From Nitrospiraceae bacterium UBA6905 (GTDB taxonomy: Bacteria > Nitrospirota > Thermodesulfovibrionia > Thermodesulfovibrionales > UBA6898), in the NCBI GenBank assembly GCA_002451165.1, contig DKBH01000042.1, positions 10,169-23,138 of the forward strand: a stretch of 12,970 nt of DNA, given 5' to 3'. The translations under genes were made by a program, and so were the position numbers. The notes beneath the pieces are model-generated. The model saw nothing but the letters and a program-made list of their open reading frames with translations, ran no database searches and had not been told where the DNA came from. Positions 6,111 to 12,970 of the stretch are shown here, piece after piece (position 1 is the stretch's first letter; every line of letters begins with the position of its first letter).

Positions 6111-6139
6111 TTGACATTGATACCGGAGAGCTTTTAAAT
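6111..6139 (+). promoter_or_regulatory. Candidate icd promoter
   Basis: A perfect -35 TTGACA (6111-6116) is followed after 17 bases by TTAAAT (6134-6139), a four-of-six -10. Predicted transcription starts near 6146, about 25 bases before the GTG start, leaving room for the Shine-Dalgarno site only. Confidence 0.5.
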
Positions 6140-6170
6140 TAGCACCAATATTTTCGTGAGGGAGGATTGC

Positions 6171-7382
6171 GTGGCTGACAAAATAACGGTGAAGAGTCCC
6201 ATCGTCGAGCTGGATGGTGATGAAATGACGAGGATCATCTGGCAGTATATCAAGGACAAACTGATATATCCGTTCCTTGATGTGGATCTGAAGTATTTTG
6301 ATCTTGGACTGCGTCACCGGGATGAGACGGACGATCAGGTGACAACGGATGCGGCTAACGCAATTAAGCATTATGGTGTCGGTGTTAAATGCGCGACGAT
6401 CACGCCCAATGCCGCTCGTGTTAAGGAGTACAGTCTCAAGCAACAGTGGAAAAGCCCCAATGCTACCATCCGCTCGATCCTCGACGGTACGGTCTTCCGC
6501 AAGCCGATCATTATCAAGAACATTCCGCCAGCCGTCAGGTCATGGAAAAAGCCTATCATCATCGGGAGACATGCATATGGTGACATTTACAAGAGCACGG
6601 AGGCTATTGTTCATGAGCCCGGTACCGCTGAACTTGTTTTTACGCCAGCTGCCGGCGGCAAAAGGCTGACCATGCATATCCATGACTTCAAGGGTCCGGG
6701 AGTGATCATGGGAATGCACAATACGGAGCTATCCATCAGGAGTTTCGTTAAGGCTTGCATCAACAATGCATTGAACGAAAAGGTGGATATATGGTTTGGC
6801 GCGAAAGATACGATTTCAAAGCAATACCACGGATTCTTCCGGGATGTTTTTGCGGAGGAGATTGAGAAATCAAAGAATACGCTGGAAAATGTAAGGGTAA
6901 AATACCGCTACATGCTGATCGACGATGCAGTTGCGCAGGTAATGAAGTCTGATGGCGGCATGCTCTGGGCGTGCATGAATTATGACGGTGACGTCATGTC
7001 CGACATGATAGCATCGGGCTTTGGGAGTCTTGGACTGATGACCTCGGTTCTTGTCTCGCCTGACGGCAAATTCGAATTCGAGGCGGCTCACGGCACCGTC
7101 ATGCGGCATTACTATGCTCATATGAAAGGCGAGACGACGTCTACTAACTCGATCGCGTCGATCTTCGCCTGGACAGGAGCTCTTTCCAAGAGAGCTGAAT
7201 TGGACAACACGCCGGATGTTATGACCTTCGCGCAAACCATAGAACGGATAGTAATCGAAACAGTCGAACAGGGGACAATGACAAAGGACCTTATGCTTAT
7301 TGCAGAGCCAAGAGTTTCGAGGTATGCCCTGACCGAAGAGTTCATTGATGCAGTTGCGGGAAGGCTGGAAAAAGCGGTTTAA
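6171..7382 (+). CDS. icd: NADP-dependent isocitrate dehydrogenase, eukaryote-like dimeric type
   Basis: The enzyme oxidatively decarboxylates isocitrate to 2-oxoglutarate, or runs in reverse in a reductive TCA cycle. GTG 6171 is chosen over GTG 6156 because GGGAGG at 6160-6165 lies just before it and the product then begins MADKITVKSPIVELDGDEMTR like the animal and yeast enzymes. The 403 residues match that subfamily, not E. coli Icd. Visible active-site residues (human IDH1 number in brackets) are T78 (T77), S95 (S94), N97 (N96), R101 (R100), R110 (R109), R133 (R132) in IIIGRHAYGD, and Y140 (Y139). Conserved AHGTVMRHY keeps the Arg-His pair that contacts the 2'-phosphate of NADP, arguing for NADP. 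YDGDVMSDMIASGFGSLGLM carries metal-binding aspartates. It is cytoplasmic, divergent from the HTH-like gene and convergent with the HD gene. Highly secure. Confidence 0.95.
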   Translation: MADKITVKSPIVELDGDEMTRIIWQYIKDKLIYPFLDVDLKYFDLGLRHRDETDDQVTTDAANAIKHYGVGVKCATITPNAARVKEYSLKQQWKSPNATIRSILDGTVFRKPIIIKNIPPAVRSWKKPIIIGRHAYGDIYKSTEAIVHEPGTAELVFTPAAGGKRLTMHIHDFKGPGVIMGMHNTELSIRSFVKACINNALNEKVDIWFGAKDTISKQYHGFFRDVFAEEIEKSKNTLENVRVKYRYMLIDDAVAQVMKSDGGMLWACMNYDGDVMSDMIASGFGSLGLMTSVLVSPDGKFEFEAAHGTVMRHYYAHMKGETTSTNSIASIFAWTGALSKRAELDNTPDVMTFAQTIERIVIETVEQGTMTKDLMLIAEPRVSRYALTEEFIDAVAGRLEKAV

Positions 7383-7474
7383 AAACTTGCCGGACTACGA
7401 AGCATTCGGAATGTCAGGCGCCCGACCGTAGTTGGCATACATGCAACTGGGCACAGGGTACTGTTCCAGCGCAT

Positions 7475-8050
7475 TCAGTCTTTATCTCCCCGTATCCACC
7501 AGTTACTCTTATCTGAAAACCACCAAAGGGAAGAGTCTGTCTCAAGGATAGCAACAGCAAGCTCACGAGCGATATCGGTCCTGAGCCTTTTGAGCGCAAA
7601 ATCGAGCCATTCTTCCGCATAGGTGTTGCCAAGGTCTTTGTATTCCTTGAGGGCAACGATCATCTCAAGCTGGTCCGCATCATAGGCAAGCTTTGCCTCC
7701 GGACTCTCTCCCTGCATGAATTCGAAGATCAGTTCCCTGATTTCGTCACCGAAGGGTAGGGTATCTGCCAGATCATTGACAGCCTTTTTTTCATTAGCCT
7801 TTACGTATTTCTTGTTCACGTAGTTCAAATCACCCGTCCTGGCCTCGGGAAGGTCATGGAACAAGCACATTTTGAGGAGTTTATCCTTATCCACATCGGA
7901 CGCAAGATTCCCGAGAACGAAGCCGATATAAACCGTTCTGAATATGTGCTCCGCCACAGATTCGGCTCCGGAGCCCAGGAACTGGAACCCCGTCCGCGGC
8001 GTACGTTTCAGCATGCCAGCTTCGAACAGAAAATTTGCAATACGTCTCAT
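7475..8050 (-). CDS. HD-domain phosphohydrolase (YfbR/HDDC2-like 5'-nucleotidase family)
   Basis: The 191-residue protein starts at ATG 8050, preceded by TGGAGT (minus, 8055-8060). The HD metal site is clear: His35 in ESVAEHIFRT, His65-Asp66 in LFHDLPEARTGDLNY, and Asp126 in YDADQLEM. AEHIFR and HDLPEARTGD are typical of COG1896, which includes E. coli YfbR (a deoxynucleoside 5'-monophosphatase) and eukaryotic HDDC2. A dNMP or NMP phosphatase activity is therefore likely but not provable here. The C-terminal W-rich tail (SLWWFSDKSNWWIRG, 174-188) also looks typical of this subgroup. The protein is soluble and cytoplasmic. It is transcribed towards icd, ending 92 bases from it, and away from the purH-like gene. 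Confidence 0.88.
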   Translation of the reverse strand: MRRIANFLFEAGMLKRTPRTGFQFLGSGAESVAEHIFRTVYIGFVLGNLASDVDKDKLLKMCLFHDLPEARTGDLNYVNKKYVKANEKKAVNDLADTLPFGDEIRELIFEFMQGESPEAKLAYDADQLEMIVALKEYKDLGNTYAEEWLDFALKRLRTDIARELAVAILETDSSLWWFSDKSNWWIRGDKD

Positions 8051-8126
8051 GACAACTCCACACGTAAGTTTTTTTTATTGAGCCAGTGTCCGTCCGAAAA
8101 GTCAATAGCGTTTCATGTTGCTACGA

Positions 8127-8156
8127 TTGCAGGCACCTGGCGAACTGCGATATAAT
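8127..8156 (+). promoter_or_regulatory. Promoter of the purH-like gene
   Basis: TTGCAG (8127-8132), 18 bases and a perfect TATAAT (8151-8156) give a predicted start near 8163 and an unusually long leader of about 178 bases before the ATG at 8341. Confidence 0.55.
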
Positions 8157-8162
8157 GAGCAA

Positions 8163-8340
8163 TCCGCGGATGAAGGGCATAGCCCTCATGCTATCTTGAT
8201 TCCTACTGCCGGTGGGTTCTTTTAGCTAAACGAGGTTTCCGGGAAGGTGTCGTCTCTTTCAGATTTGTTATGCACTGCCATTTTGGTGTCAGGATAATCT
8301 CTATGCTGCGTCTGCAGCATGTTATGATAAGGAGAAGCAT
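8163..8340 (+). promoter_or_regulatory. Structured 5' leader of the purH-like gene
   Basis: The leader carries an AGGGC/GCCCT stem (8174-8178 with 8182-8186), extended by ATG/CAT around one bulged base, near its 5' end. A 7-bp ATGCTGC/GCAGCAT hairpin with a 4-base loop (8303-8320) ends 10 bases before the GGAG ribosome site at 8331-8334. I could not match it to a known purine riboswitch. A regulatory role is inferred from length and hairpin position. Confidence 0.3.
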
Positions 8341-9633
8341 ATGTCAGATTTAAAAAAAATGTATAAGACCATTATGGATGACAAGTTTCCGGATACCATG
8401 ACCATCGGATTTGGGGAACAGACGCTTATTTACCGCAAGAGAGCCTGGAAGATACCCGACGGGGATACCGGTGAACTTATCGAGAAGGGTCTTCGTTATG
8501 GGGAGAACCCGGATCAGCAGGCGGCACTCTATGAGCTGGTAAATGGCAATCTTGTGCTGGGAGACTGCCGGTTCATCAATCCCGGAAACGGGCTGGTAAG
8601 CAGCATTTCTGAGGTAGACATGATTCAGGCCGGAAAGCATCCGGGGAAAACGAATCTCACCGATATAGATAATGCACTAAATATTCTAAAATTCCTTTCT
8701 GAACGACCCGCAGCTGCAATTATGAAGCATAATAATCCGAGCGGCGTGGCATATGGCGCAACGGTTGCAGAAGCCTATAACAAGGCGAATATGGCAGACA
8801 GGATAGCTGCGTTCGGAGGGTGCCTTGTGGTGAACCGTTCTTTAGACCGGCAGGCTGCTGAGATGGTGAGCAGCAACTACCTTGAAGTTGTGGCGGCACC
8901 AGATTTCGAAGAAGGCGCGGTTGATATCCTCGCGCTGCGCAGGAATCTCAGGATCGTGCGGGTCGGCAAGATAGCGCAACTTGAGCAGTATTGCGCGCTG
9001 CGGTTCGTTGACTTCAAGTCGCTAATCGACGGCGGTATAATCGTGCAGCAGTCGCCGGTGAACAAGATCCGGACAGCAGCTGACTTCCTGCCTGCGAGGA
9101 CGGTATATAAAGGACGGGAATACGCGGTTGAGCGGCAGCCCACGGAGCAGGAGCTTGCTGACATGTTGTTTGGCTGGCACGTGGAACAGGGGGTCACCTC
9201 AAACTCTGTGATCTATGTAAAGGATGGAGTTACGATAGGGATCGGTACCGGCGAACAAGACCGGGTCGGCGTTGCAGAGATCGCCATCTTCAAGGCGTAT
9301 ACGAAGTATGCTGACGCGCTCTGTTACAGGTCCTACGGAGTCCCCTACAAGACGTTCGAGCTTGAGATATCTCAAGGGAAGCGGGATATTGCCCTGCTGC
9401 GCGGCATAGATGAAGAGACGAAAAAGGCGCATGGCGGACTCATAGGCGCCGCCATGGTATCGGACGCATTCTTTCCCTTCAGAGACGGCATTGATGTCGG
9501 CATTAGGGAGGGGATATCAGCGGTTGTTCAGCCCGGGGGCTCAGAGCGTGACTTCGAGTCCATAGAAGCCTGCAACCATGCTGACCCGCGTGTTACCATG
9601 GTATTTACAGGACAGCGGGCTTTCAGACATTGA
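8341..9633 (+). CDS. PurH-like AICAR formyltransferase, without IMP cyclohydrolase domain
   Basis: This 430-residue protein corresponds to the AICAR transformylase part of PurH (COG0138), which transfers a formyl group from 10-formyl-tetrahydrofolate to AICAR in the penultimate step of IMP synthesis. LRYGENPDQQAAL (51-63) matches the domain's opening YGENPHQ. IMKHNNPSGVA (127-137) keeps the catalytic Lys129-His130 pair of KH.NPCG. DAFFPFRDGID and QPGGSERD, near 380-405, are the conserved folate-side segments (..D.FFPF.D.id.a...gi..i.qPGGS.rD). The N-terminal MGS-like IMP cyclohydrolase domain (about 200 residues in PurH) is absent; residues 1-50 replace it. Many genomes label such proteins IMP cyclohydrolase, which the domain content here does not support. 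ATG 8341 has GGAG at 8331-8334. It stands alone, upstream of the str operon. Confidence 0.85.
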   Translation: MSDLKKMYKTIMDDKFPDTMTIGFGEQTLIYRKRAWKIPDGDTGELIEKGLRYGENPDQQAALYELVNGNLVLGDCRFINPGNGLVSSISEVDMIQAGKHPGKTNLTDIDNALNILKFLSERPAAAIMKHNNPSGVAYGATVAEAYNKANMADRIAAFGGCLVVNRSLDRQAAEMVSSNYLEVVAAPDFEEGAVDILALRRNLRIVRVGKIAQLEQYCALRFVDFKSLIDGGIIVQQSPVNKIRTAADFLPARTVYKGREYAVERQPTEQELADMLFGWHVEQGVTSNSVIYVKDGVTIGIGTGEQDRVGVAEIAIFKAYTKYADALCYRSYGVPYKTFELEISQGKRDIALLRGIDEETKKAHGGLIGAAMVSDAFFPFRDGIDVGIREGISAVVQPGGSERDFESIEACNHADPRVTMVFTGQRAFRH

Positions 9634-9661
9634 TTCAACAGTATGAACTGCCAGCACACCT

Positions 9662-9681
9662 CAAAAAAGTACACTTTTTTG
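9662..9681. promoter_or_regulatory. AT-rich 9-bp inverted repeat before rpsL, operator or terminator
   Basis: CAAAAAAGT (9662-9670) and ACTTTTTTG (9673-9681) form a perfect inverted repeat around two bases. It lies 29 bases after the purH-like stop. It also covers the -35 region of the extended -10 at 9690-9698. It could terminate transcription of the purH-like gene (T-run inside the stem) or be an operator for the first str promoter. The lack of GC pairs argues against a strong intrinsic terminator. Confidence 0.4.
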
Positions 9682-9689
9682 CCCTGCAA

Positions 9690-9698
9690 TGCTATAAT
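9690..9698 (+). promoter_or_regulatory. Upstream str-operon promoter (extended -10)
   Basis: TGCTATAAT is a perfect extended -10, identical to the one before the TPR gene. The predicted start is near 9705, with a leader of about 135 bases to rpsL. Confidence 0.45.
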
Positions 9699-9755
9699 TT
9701 GATTTCACATTGCCGGGACCCCTTGCGGTGTAGTCGAGTAACGGCCATAAAATTC

Positions 9756-9785
9756 TTGACTTTTTAAAAGTATCTCTGGTAAACT
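9756..9785 (+). promoter_or_regulatory. Proximal str-operon promoter
   Basis: TTGACT (9756-9761), 18 bases and TAAACT (9780-9785) are five-of-six and four-of-six matches to the sigma-70 hexamers. They predict a start near 9792 and a leader of about 49 bases, suited to a strongly expressed ribosomal operon. Confidence 0.5.
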
Positions 9786-9840
9786 TGCAAGGTTTTCCCG
9801 TGGTAGAGAGGATTATTCACTTTTCATTTTTGGAGGAAAC

Positions 9841-10212
9841 GTGCCTACGATTGCACAGTTAGTACGACAGGGGCGTAAGACCCTGGTCAAGAAGACGAAA
9901 AGCCCTGCACTGAAATCGTGTCCTCAGAGGAGGGGCGTGTGTACCAGGGTTTACACGACGACGCCAAAGAAACCCAACTCTGCGTTGAGGAAGGTCGCCA
10001 GGGTACGGCTGACCAACGCCATGGAGGTTACCGCGTATATCCCTGGGGTAGGCCATAACCTTCAGGAGCACTCGATCGTGATGATCAGGGGTGGAAGGGT
10101 AAAGGACCTTCCCGGTGTGCGGTACCATATTATCAGGGGAACGCTCGATTCACAGGGAGTCAATGACAGACGGCGCGGTAGATCCAAGTACGGAACCAAG
10201 AGGCCTAAGTAA
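9841..10212 (+). CDS. rpsL: 30S ribosomal protein S12
   Basis: The 123-residue protein is full length for S12 and starts at GTG 9841 behind GGAGG (9832-9836). It sits at the decoding centre of the small subunit. TTPKKPNSALRK (40-51) and GGRVKDLPGVRYH (84-96) are the two universally conserved decoding loops. Lys43 and Lys88 (E. coli numbering with Met) are wild type, so no classical streptomycin-resistance change is present. Asp89 is the residue modified by RimO where that enzyme exists. The tail ends RSKYGTKRPK as usual. It is the first gene of the str operon, 15 bases before rpsG. Confidence 0.98.
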   Translation: MPTIAQLVRQGRKTLVKKTKSPALKSCPQRRGVCTRVYTTTPKKPNSALRKVARVRLTNAMEVTAYIPGVGHNLQEHSIVMIRGGRVKDLPGVRYHIIRGTLDSQGVNDRRRGRSKYGTKRPK

Positions 10213-10227
10213 TTACGGAGTCAGAAA

Positions 10228-10698
10228 ATGCCGAGAAGAAGAGTTGCAGAAAAAAGAGAGATGTTGCCAGACCCGAAATATAACAGCAAGGTCGTGAGTA
10301 AGTTTATAACGATCATTATGGAGAGCGGAAAGAAGTCCACGGCTGAGAATATATGCTATGGTGCATTCGACATCATCAAGGAAAAGACTGGCAATGATCC
10401 GCTCAAGGTGTTCAAGACAGCGCTTGAAAATGTGAAACCGCTTCTCGAGGTCAAGCCGAGAAGGGTTGGCGGGGCAACCTATCAGGTGCCGGTAGAGATC
10501 AGACAGCAGCGCCGCATGGCTCTAGCGTTCAGATGGATCATCAACTATTCCCGGGGGCGTGGAGAGAAGACCATGCGGGAGAGGCTTGCTGGAGAACTGC
10601 TCGATGCATTTAATAACACGGGTTCTTCCATCAAGAAGAAGGAAGATACCCATAAGATGGCTGATGCCAACAAGGCATTTGCCCATTATAGATGGTAA
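10228..10698 (+). CDS. rpsG: 30S ribosomal protein S7
   Basis: A 156-residue protein, standard length for bacterial S7, starting at ATG 10228 after GGAG (10217-10220). It begins MPRRRVAEKREMLPDPKYNS and contains KPRRVGGATYQVPVEI (75-90) and the RGEKTM..RLAGELLDA helix, all diagnostic. S7 nucleates assembly of the 30S head by binding the 3' major domain of 16S rRNA and contacts the E-site. In many bacteria it also represses translation of the str operon from the rpsL-rpsG gap. Here the gap is only 15 bases, so the E. coli-type control structure, which needs a longer spacer, is not expected. It ends 21 bases before fusA. Confidence 0.98.
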   Translation: MPRRRVAEKREMLPDPKYNSKVVSKFITIIMESGKKSTAENICYGAFDIIKEKTGNDPLKVFKTALENVKPLLEVKPRRVGGATYQVPVEIRQQRRMALAFRWIINYSRGRGEKTMRERLAGELLDAFNNTGSSIKKKEDTHKMADANKAFAHYRW

Positions 10699-10719
10699 CG
10701 AGCTTAGGGGAGATATATC

Positions 10720-12798
10720 TTGTCACGGGGTCCTTTAGAAACAACACGAAATATCGGTATCATGGCACATATCGATGCAGGGAAGACCACGACTACCGAG
10801 AGGATCCTGTACTATACGGGGGTAACCTATAAGATTGGAGAGGTCCATGAAGGCACCGCGGTCATGGACTGGATGGTTCAGGAGCAGGAACGGGGAATTA
10901 CCATTACGTCAGCTGCAACTACCTGTACATGGCGTAACCACAGGATAAATATCATCGACACGCCGGGCCATGTGGATTTCACCATAGAGGTGGAACGCTC
11001 CCTCAGGGTGCTCGACGGGGCTGTTGCCGTGTTCGATTCTGTCTCGGGTGTTGAACCGCAATCCGAGACCGTGTGGCGCCAGGCGAACAAATATAATGTC
11101 CCGCGCATCGCCTTCATGAACAAGATGGACAGAATGGGCGCTGATTTTTATATGTGCATCAACAGCATGGTAGACAGGCTCGGAGCCAACCCCGTCCCCG
11201 TGCAGATACCAATCGGCGCCGAGGACCACTTCAGGGGACCGATCGACCTCATTTCGATGAAGGCATTTTTTTATGACGACGAGACGCTTGGCGCAAAATA
11301 TGTTGAAGGCGATATCCCTGCCGAATACCTCGAACAGGCTAAGGCGTATCGGGAGAAAATGATCGAGGCTATCTCTGATGTGGATGAGAAGGTCATGGAA
11401 AAGTTCCTTGACGGACAAGAGGTAGGGGCTGATGAGATCCGCGCGGCATTGAGAAAGGGTACGGTAGAAATGAAACTGACGCCGGTACTTTGCGGCACAG
11501 CATTCAAGAATAAGGGTGTCCAACACCTGCTCGATGCCATTGTTGATTTCCTTCCCTCCCCGTATGATATCCCGCCGATTACCGGCAAATCGTCCGATGA
11601 TGCGTCAGGGCAAATTCGTAAGCCAGATGCAAAGGAACCGTTTGCTGCGCTTGCGTTTAAGGTGATGACGGATCCCTTTGTTGGCCAGCTTACTTTTCTG
11701 AGAGTCTATTCCGGGACCATGAATGCGGGGTCCTATGTTTATAATTCTACGAAGGGCTCGAAGGAGCGCGTCGGAAGACTCCTGAAGATGCATGCAAATA
11801 AAAGAGAGGATATTAAGGAGGTTTCTGCCGGTGACATTGCTGCTGCTGTGGGTCTCAAGAGTACGCTGACGGGTGATACACTCTGTGATGAGAGGTCGCC
11901 GGTGGTGCTTGAGGCCATGGAGTTCCCTGACCCGGTCATCTCTGTGGCAATCGAGCCGAAGACAAAGCCAGACCAGGAGAAACTCTCGCAGGCACTTGCA
12001 AAACTTGCCCAGGAGGATCCCTCGTTTAGGGTATCGAACAATGAGGAGACCGGCCAGACGCTTATTTCGGGTATGGGCGAACTTCATCTCGAGATCATTG
12101 TGGACAGGCTTACGCGGGAGTTCAAGGTTGGCGCAAATGTTGGGAAGCCTCAGGTGGCCTACCGGGAGACAGTTCGTACTGCATCCAAAGCTGAGGGCAA
12201 GTTTGTCAGGCAGAGTGGCGGCCGAGGCCAGTACGGTCACGTATATCTTGAGATGGAGCCGCTGGAAGCTGGAAAGGGTTTTGAGTTTGTCAGCAAGATA
12301 GTAGGCGGTACGGTCCCCCGCGAATACTGGAACGCCGTAGAAAAGGGTATCAAGGAGGCTGCTGACGGTGGGGTCCTTGCAGGGTATCCTTTTGTTGATT
12401 TTAGGGTAACGCTTACCGACGGTTCATACCATGAGGTCGACTCTTCGGAAATGGCCTTCAAGATAGCCGGGTCCATGGGGTTTAAAGAGGCTGCCAAGAA
12501 GGCTAGACCCGTCATTCTTGAGCCTATCATGAATGTTGAAGTCGTGACTCCGGAAGAGTATATGGGAGACGTCATCGGTGACCTCAACTCGCGGAGAGGC
12601 AAAATACAGAGTATGGAAAAGAGAGGAAAGGCCCAGGTGATAAGGGCGCAGGTTCCCCTTTCCGAGATGTTTGGCTATGCAACAGACCTCCGCTCGCGGA
12701 CACAGGGAAGGGCAACGTACACCATGCAGTTCTCGAATTACGATGAAGTACCGAAGGGTATCGCTGAAGGCATCATTGCCAAGGTAAAAGGCGAATAG
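10720..12798 (+). CDS. fusA: Translation elongation factor G
   Basis: A 692-residue GTPase that drives ribosomal translocation and, with RRF, recycling. The start is a TTG at 10720: AGGGGAG (10706-10712) precedes it at good spacing, and the first in-frame ATG (10762) would remove residues before the P-loop. GTPase motifs are G1 AHIDAGKT (16-23), G2 RGIT (58-61), G3 DTPGH (80-84), G4 NKMD (134-137) and G5 GTAF (259-262). Domain II (about 300-400), III (GMGELHLEI), IV (SGGRGQYGHV; tip loop HEVDSSEMAF with His571, equivalent to E. coli His583) and V (ending near VKGE) all follow in order. The length matches the common 690-700 class, and the intact motifs mark a canonical EF-G rather than a paralog. 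TTG for such an abundant protein is uncommon. It ends 83 bases before tuf. Confidence 0.97.
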   Translation: MSRGPLETTRNIGIMAHIDAGKTTTTERILYYTGVTYKIGEVHEGTAVMDWMVQEQERGITITSAATTCTWRNHRINIIDTPGHVDFTIEVERSLRVLDGAVAVFDSVSGVEPQSETVWRQANKYNVPRIAFMNKMDRMGADFYMCINSMVDRLGANPVPVQIPIGAEDHFRGPIDLISMKAFFYDDETLGAKYVEGDIPAEYLEQAKAYREKMIEAISDVDEKVMEKFLDGQEVGADEIRAALRKGTVEMKLTPVLCGTAFKNKGVQHLLDAIVDFLPSPYDIPPITGKSSDDASGQIRKPDAKEPFAALAFKVMTDPFVGQLTFLRVYSGTMNAGSYVYNSTKGSKERVGRLLKMHANKREDIKEVSAGDIAAAVGLKSTLTGDTLCDERSPVVLEAMEFPDPVISVAIEPKTKPDQEKLSQALAKLAQEDPSFRVSNNEETGQTLISGMGELHLEIIVDRLTREFKVGANVGKPQVAYRETVRTASKAEGKFVRQSGGRGQYGHVYLEMEPLEAGKGFEFVSKIVGGTVPREYWNAVEKGIKEAADGGVLAGYPFVDFRVTLTDGSYHEVDSSEMAFKIAGSMGFKEAAKKARPVILEPIMNVEVVTPEEYMGDVIGDLNSRRGKIQSMEKRGKAQVIRAQVPLSEMFGYATDLRSRTQGRATYTMQFSNYDEVPKGIAEGIIAKVKGE

Positions 12799-12881
12799 CA
12801 GTAATTAGCATACAGTAATCAGGGGAAAGGTTCAGCCCAGTCTATTCTGAAAACCGTCCGCTGGATTATGAAGGAGGCGAA

Positions 12882-12970
12882 ATGGCAAAGGCGAAATTTG
12901 AGAGGACGAAGCCGCATTGTAACGTGGGGACGATTGGACACGTAGACCACGGCAAGACGACGCTGACGGC
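12882..12970 (+). CDS. tuf: Translation elongation factor Tu, N-terminal fragment (cut by window end)
   Basis: ATG 12882 follows a strong AAGGAGG (12871-12877). The 29 complete codons read MAKAKFERTKPHCNVGTIGH then VDHGKTTLT, the invariant EF-Tu start including the P-loop GHVDHGKT. EF-Tu delivers aminoacyl-tRNA to the ribosomal A site. The gene continues beyond the window. The order rpsL-rpsG-fusA-tuf is the standard str operon. The 83-base spacer after fusA shows no clear terminator. Confidence 0.97.
   Translation, partial: MAKAKFERTKPHCNVGTIGHVDHGKTTLT

Noticed and set aside
6021..6443. N-terminal extension of the minus-strand HTH-like gene to 261 residues
   Set aside because: The extension lies antisense to icd, lacks a ribosome site, and a clear AAGGAG precedes ATG 6020.
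9706..9755. GC-rich stretch before rpsL considered as a tRNA or attenuator
   Set aside because: No cloverleaf can be drawn; only short GCCG/CGGC pairing is present, without a T run suited to termination.
1..12970. CRISPR arrays, tRNA/rRNA genes, prophage or restriction/defence genes
   Set aside because: No regularly spaced repeats, no RNA gene signatures and no such protein families were seen on either strand.

Overview
The window reads as bacterial chromosome of moderate GC content, probably from an anaerobic or microaerophilic Gram-negative lineage. A Nitrospirota-like or deltaproteobacterial-like source is my impression from protein style only; no rRNA or other marker was compared. Supporting hints are a YkgJ-type cysteine-cluster protein, a stand-alone domain otherwise found fused to 4Fe-4S ferredoxins, an FNR/CRP-type operator, a eukaryote-like NADP isocitrate dehydrogenase and an AICAR-transformylase-only PurH relative. 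Most genes have clear Shine-Dalgarno sites, and several start at GTG or TTG (icd, rpsL, fusA).

Layout. 1-606: 3' part of a YkgJ-family gene. 821-1147: small secreted TPR protein behind an extended -10 promoter. 1148-2058: mostly non-coding, holding a decayed ABC-transporter ATPase tail (about 1570-1818) and, just before the next gene, a promoter with an FNR-like palindrome centred at -41.5. 2059-2553: 164-aa six-cysteine protein. It converges through a 10-bp hairpin on a three-gene minus-strand cluster (4654 to 2608): Tat-exported DUF882/M15-like murein peptidase, an unrecognised 217-aa protein, and a CinA/MoaB-type protein. 4655-5657 has no confident gene, but holds a compact element (4769-4934) with the geometry of an IS200/IS605 single-strand transposon without any transposase gene. 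5658-6020 (minus) is a small HTH-like protein divergent from icd (6171-7382). An HD-domain phosphohydrolase (7475-8050, minus) converges on icd and is divergent from the purH-like gene (8341-9633).

The last 3.3 kb is the classical str operon rpsL-rpsG-fusA-tuf, with tuf cut by the window end. It is preceded by two candidate promoters and is not preceded by rpoBC here. It supplies ribosomal proteins S12 and S7 and both GTPase elongation factors.

The most noteworthy signal is the 166-bp IS200/IS605-like element. It has a hairpin near each end, the same GAAA just 5' of each hairpin, a TTCAT at each boundary, and an internal double stem-loop resembling an omega-RNA scaffold. Second is the FNR-type site placed exactly at -41.5 before the cysteine-rich protein. 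Neither was tested computationally.
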